A stretch of DNA of 64,000 nucleotides from Candidatus Gastranaerophilales bacterium (GTDB taxonomy: Bacteria > Cyanobacteriota > Vampirovibrionia > Gastranaerophilales > Gastranaerophilaceae). A program made the position numbers and the translations under genes. Within the stretch, counting starts at the first letter, position 1, and every line of letters begins with the position of its first letter. The notes below the pieces were generated by a model, which saw nothing but the letters and a program-made list of their open reading frames with translations, was not told the DNA's origin and made no database searches. Below, one piece after another: positions 62,813 through 64,000 of the stretch. The stretch lies in NCBI GenBank assembly GCA_944325025.1, contig CALUYN010000003.1, positions 32,202 to 96,201 on the forward strand. Direction: 5' to 3'.

Positions 62813-62907
62813 CTTCATTATAATAGCTTCTAAATAGTTTTTTAGCAATGAATGTTTTATTAAAATTAATATTTATTAAAATAGGGCTTCCCAAACTCAA
62901 AATAATC

Positions 62908-62916
62908 TGTTATAAT
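62908..62916 (+). promoter_or_regulatory. Extended -10 promoter of the Cys-rich prepilin
   Basis: TGTTATAAT (TGn-TATAAT), 38 bases before the ATG; -35 weak. GGGGG (62946-62950) is the ribosome site. Confidence 0.5.
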
Positions 62917-62954
62917 GTAAATTGTGATATTAAGAGTAAATTTTTGGGGGTTGA

Positions 62955-64000
62955 ATGATTAAGAAACATTCTATTTTCAAAGCATATACTTTGGCAGAGA
63001 TTGTCATAGTAATGCTGATTATTTCGGTAGTCGTCGCCGTAACAATCGGTGTAACAAAGAAGAAACTAGAATCGACTGTATCTTACAGTTACTATTCGGC
63101 TTATGAGTCATTAAGGAATGTATCCCGTGCCTTGTTGACGGATTTCAGAGCAGATAATGAAAAATATCAGGCAACAGCAAATCCAATGGAGCGCCTTGCA
63201 AAAGCATCTGGGCATAACAGTTATATGGCTTTACTCAATAGTCTTTGGACACAGAAGGCTTATGCAAGATGTTGGAATTCTTGCGCAAATCCGCCTCTTT
63301 GTACAAAATATCAACAAATTTGCGATGATTACGGCGGAGGATTTGAGACCGTTGATCCTGTTACGCCTGTCACTCCTGTCACTCCTGGTTTAGAAGGCCC
63401 TCTGATTGATGTTAGACCTCAGTATTGTTATAACGAGTCAGCATTACGTTCTAAATGTGAAGGGAGCGGAGGTACCTGGAGTCATACTGCCTGTACATGT
63501 GAGATGCCTTCGCATCCAGAAGAAGGAGAAAGCTGTCTGCTTGCAGATAGTTTAGCTTGTACCAATAACGGTGGGGATTTCAATTGGCGCACTTGTGAAT
63601 GTACTAAACCCTCTAATGATGATAAACCATATTGTCCAAATGAACAGCTGAAAAAAACACAATGTGTATTTCAAGGTGGTACCTGGAAAAGTGAATCTTG
63701 TTTTTGTGACATGCCCACAGAGCCTGTCCCCGAGCCGGAGGTTTGTCCAATCACAGAATGTCCGAGTGGTCAGCACTTGGTTGATGCAGATAAATCCACA
63801 TGTAAATGCGTAGCAGACGAGCCCTCAGAACCCGACGAGCCGGCATCTGTTTGTAATCCTGGCGACACTCCTCCGGCCTGCGGTCAACAGTGCGTAGACG
63901 GTCAATGGCAAGCAATTCCAGGCTTTAGCCAAACTTGCAGCGACACACAGGAATGGCGTGATTTACCTGATTGTAAATGCGTCCCAATCGCGCGCAGCTT
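62955..64000 (+). CDS. Prepilin-like protein with Cys-rich repeat modules (3' end outside window)
   Basis: ATG 62955; the frame stays open to the window end (348 codons). MIKKHSIFKA is a prepilin leader and YTLAEIVIVMLIISVVVAVT the pilin helix, with Glu at +5 and Ala at -1. After a pilin-like stalk and PVTPVTPVTPG, at least three copies of a 35-residue module follow: C.....L.SKC...GGTW....CxC, C...SLACTNNGGDFN...CEC, C....LKKTQCVFQGGTW...CFC, spaced by acidic Pro-rich linkers (PEEGES, SNDDKP, PVPEPE). Further, looser Cys pairs follow. Likely a surface-exposed, disulfide-stabilised pilus-tip or adhesin-type component. Confidence 0.8.
   Translation, partial: MIKKHSIFKAYTLAEIVIVMLIISVVVAVTIGVTKKKLESTVSYSYYSAYESLRNVSRALLTDFRADNEKYQATANPMERLAKASGHNSYMALLNSLWTQKAYARCWNSCANPPLCTKYQQICDDYGGGFETVDPVTPVTPVTPGLEGPLIDVRPQYCYNESALRSKCEGSGGTWSHTACTCEMPSHPEEGESCLLADSLACTNNGGDFNWRTCECTKPSNDDKPYCPNEQLKKTQCVFQGGTWKSESCFCDMPTEPVPEPEVCPITECPSGQHLVDADKSTCKCVADEPSEPDEPASVCNPGDTPPACGQQCVDGQWQAIPGFSQTCSDTQEWRDLPDCKCVPIARS

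Overview
The window looks like AT-rich chromosome from a Gram-negative, uncultured gut-type bacterium of the Gastranaerophilales / Melainabacteria (non-photosynthetic relatives of Cyanobacteria). The grounds are prepilins with the FTLAEVL[IV]T[LV]GIIGVVAA signature, lipid A and LPS transport genes (lpxI, lpxB, an OstA/LptD-like protein, a heptose-phosphate kinase), ispG, and many lineage-specific membrane proteins with no recognisable family. The taxonomic call is inference from protein style, not from a marker gene; there is no rRNA here.

Layout. 1-5630 is an accessory redox region: DUF362 protein, alpha/beta hydrolase, LysR regulator, iron-sulfur-type flavoprotein, a truncated SDR next to a 10-G tract, a truncated nitroreductase, and a MerR regulator divergent from a double carboxymuconolactone decarboxylase protein. 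5631-9963 has a coding remnant, tRNA-Ser(GCT), a bifunctional nuclease, small unknown proteins (one of 52 aa on the minus strand), a DUF1858 redox protein and a large membrane protein. 10187-16500 holds trmFO, a REP-type repeat cluster, a prepilin, two overlapping homologous unknown genes, an anti-sigma/ECF sigma/Spy-like trio and cysK. 16571-26895 holds a repeat-containing unknown protein, groES-groEL, a LysM protein, a frame-broken prepilin with an 11-G tract and a repeat-filled leader, a peptide-type ABC importer (binding protein and two permeases, no ATPase) and an MgtC protein. 26902-36779 has a 1119-aa protein with internal repeats, a short histidine kinase and NarL-type regulator, rmuC, pyrF and comEC. 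36964-47602 carries an Asp-rich protein, a GH10-like lipoprotein family enzyme, a TPR protein, ispG, a phosphoesterase, a heptose kinase, DUF4330, an O-antigen ligase and a DegT aminotransferase. 47658-52322 has two small unknown genes, a candidate small RNA, a 0.7-kb repeat island with inverted ends, rsmG and a degenerate-looking STAND-type ATPase/TPR protein. 52407-62812 is a long plus-strand run: small membrane protein, M23 peptidase, OstA/LptD, class II aldolase, lpxI, lpxB, unknown membrane protein, dGTPase family, WecG/TagA transferase and a transketolase N-terminal subunit. A Cys-rich prepilin runs off the right edge.

Themes. Envelope building (LPS, O-antigen, murein hydrolase, envelope-stress sigma system), surface appendages and DNA uptake (three prepilins and ComEC), and a set of lineage-specific membrane proteins with shared motifs that I cannot assign to any described family. 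Intergenic space is rich in several families of short palindromic repeats, which in places enter coding sequence. The items I consider most worth checking are the two G-tracts that break genes, the Cys-rich modular prepilin, the RP-x-F...DK membrane protein family, the three-module 1119-aa protein, and the pseudo-ATPase next to rsmG.
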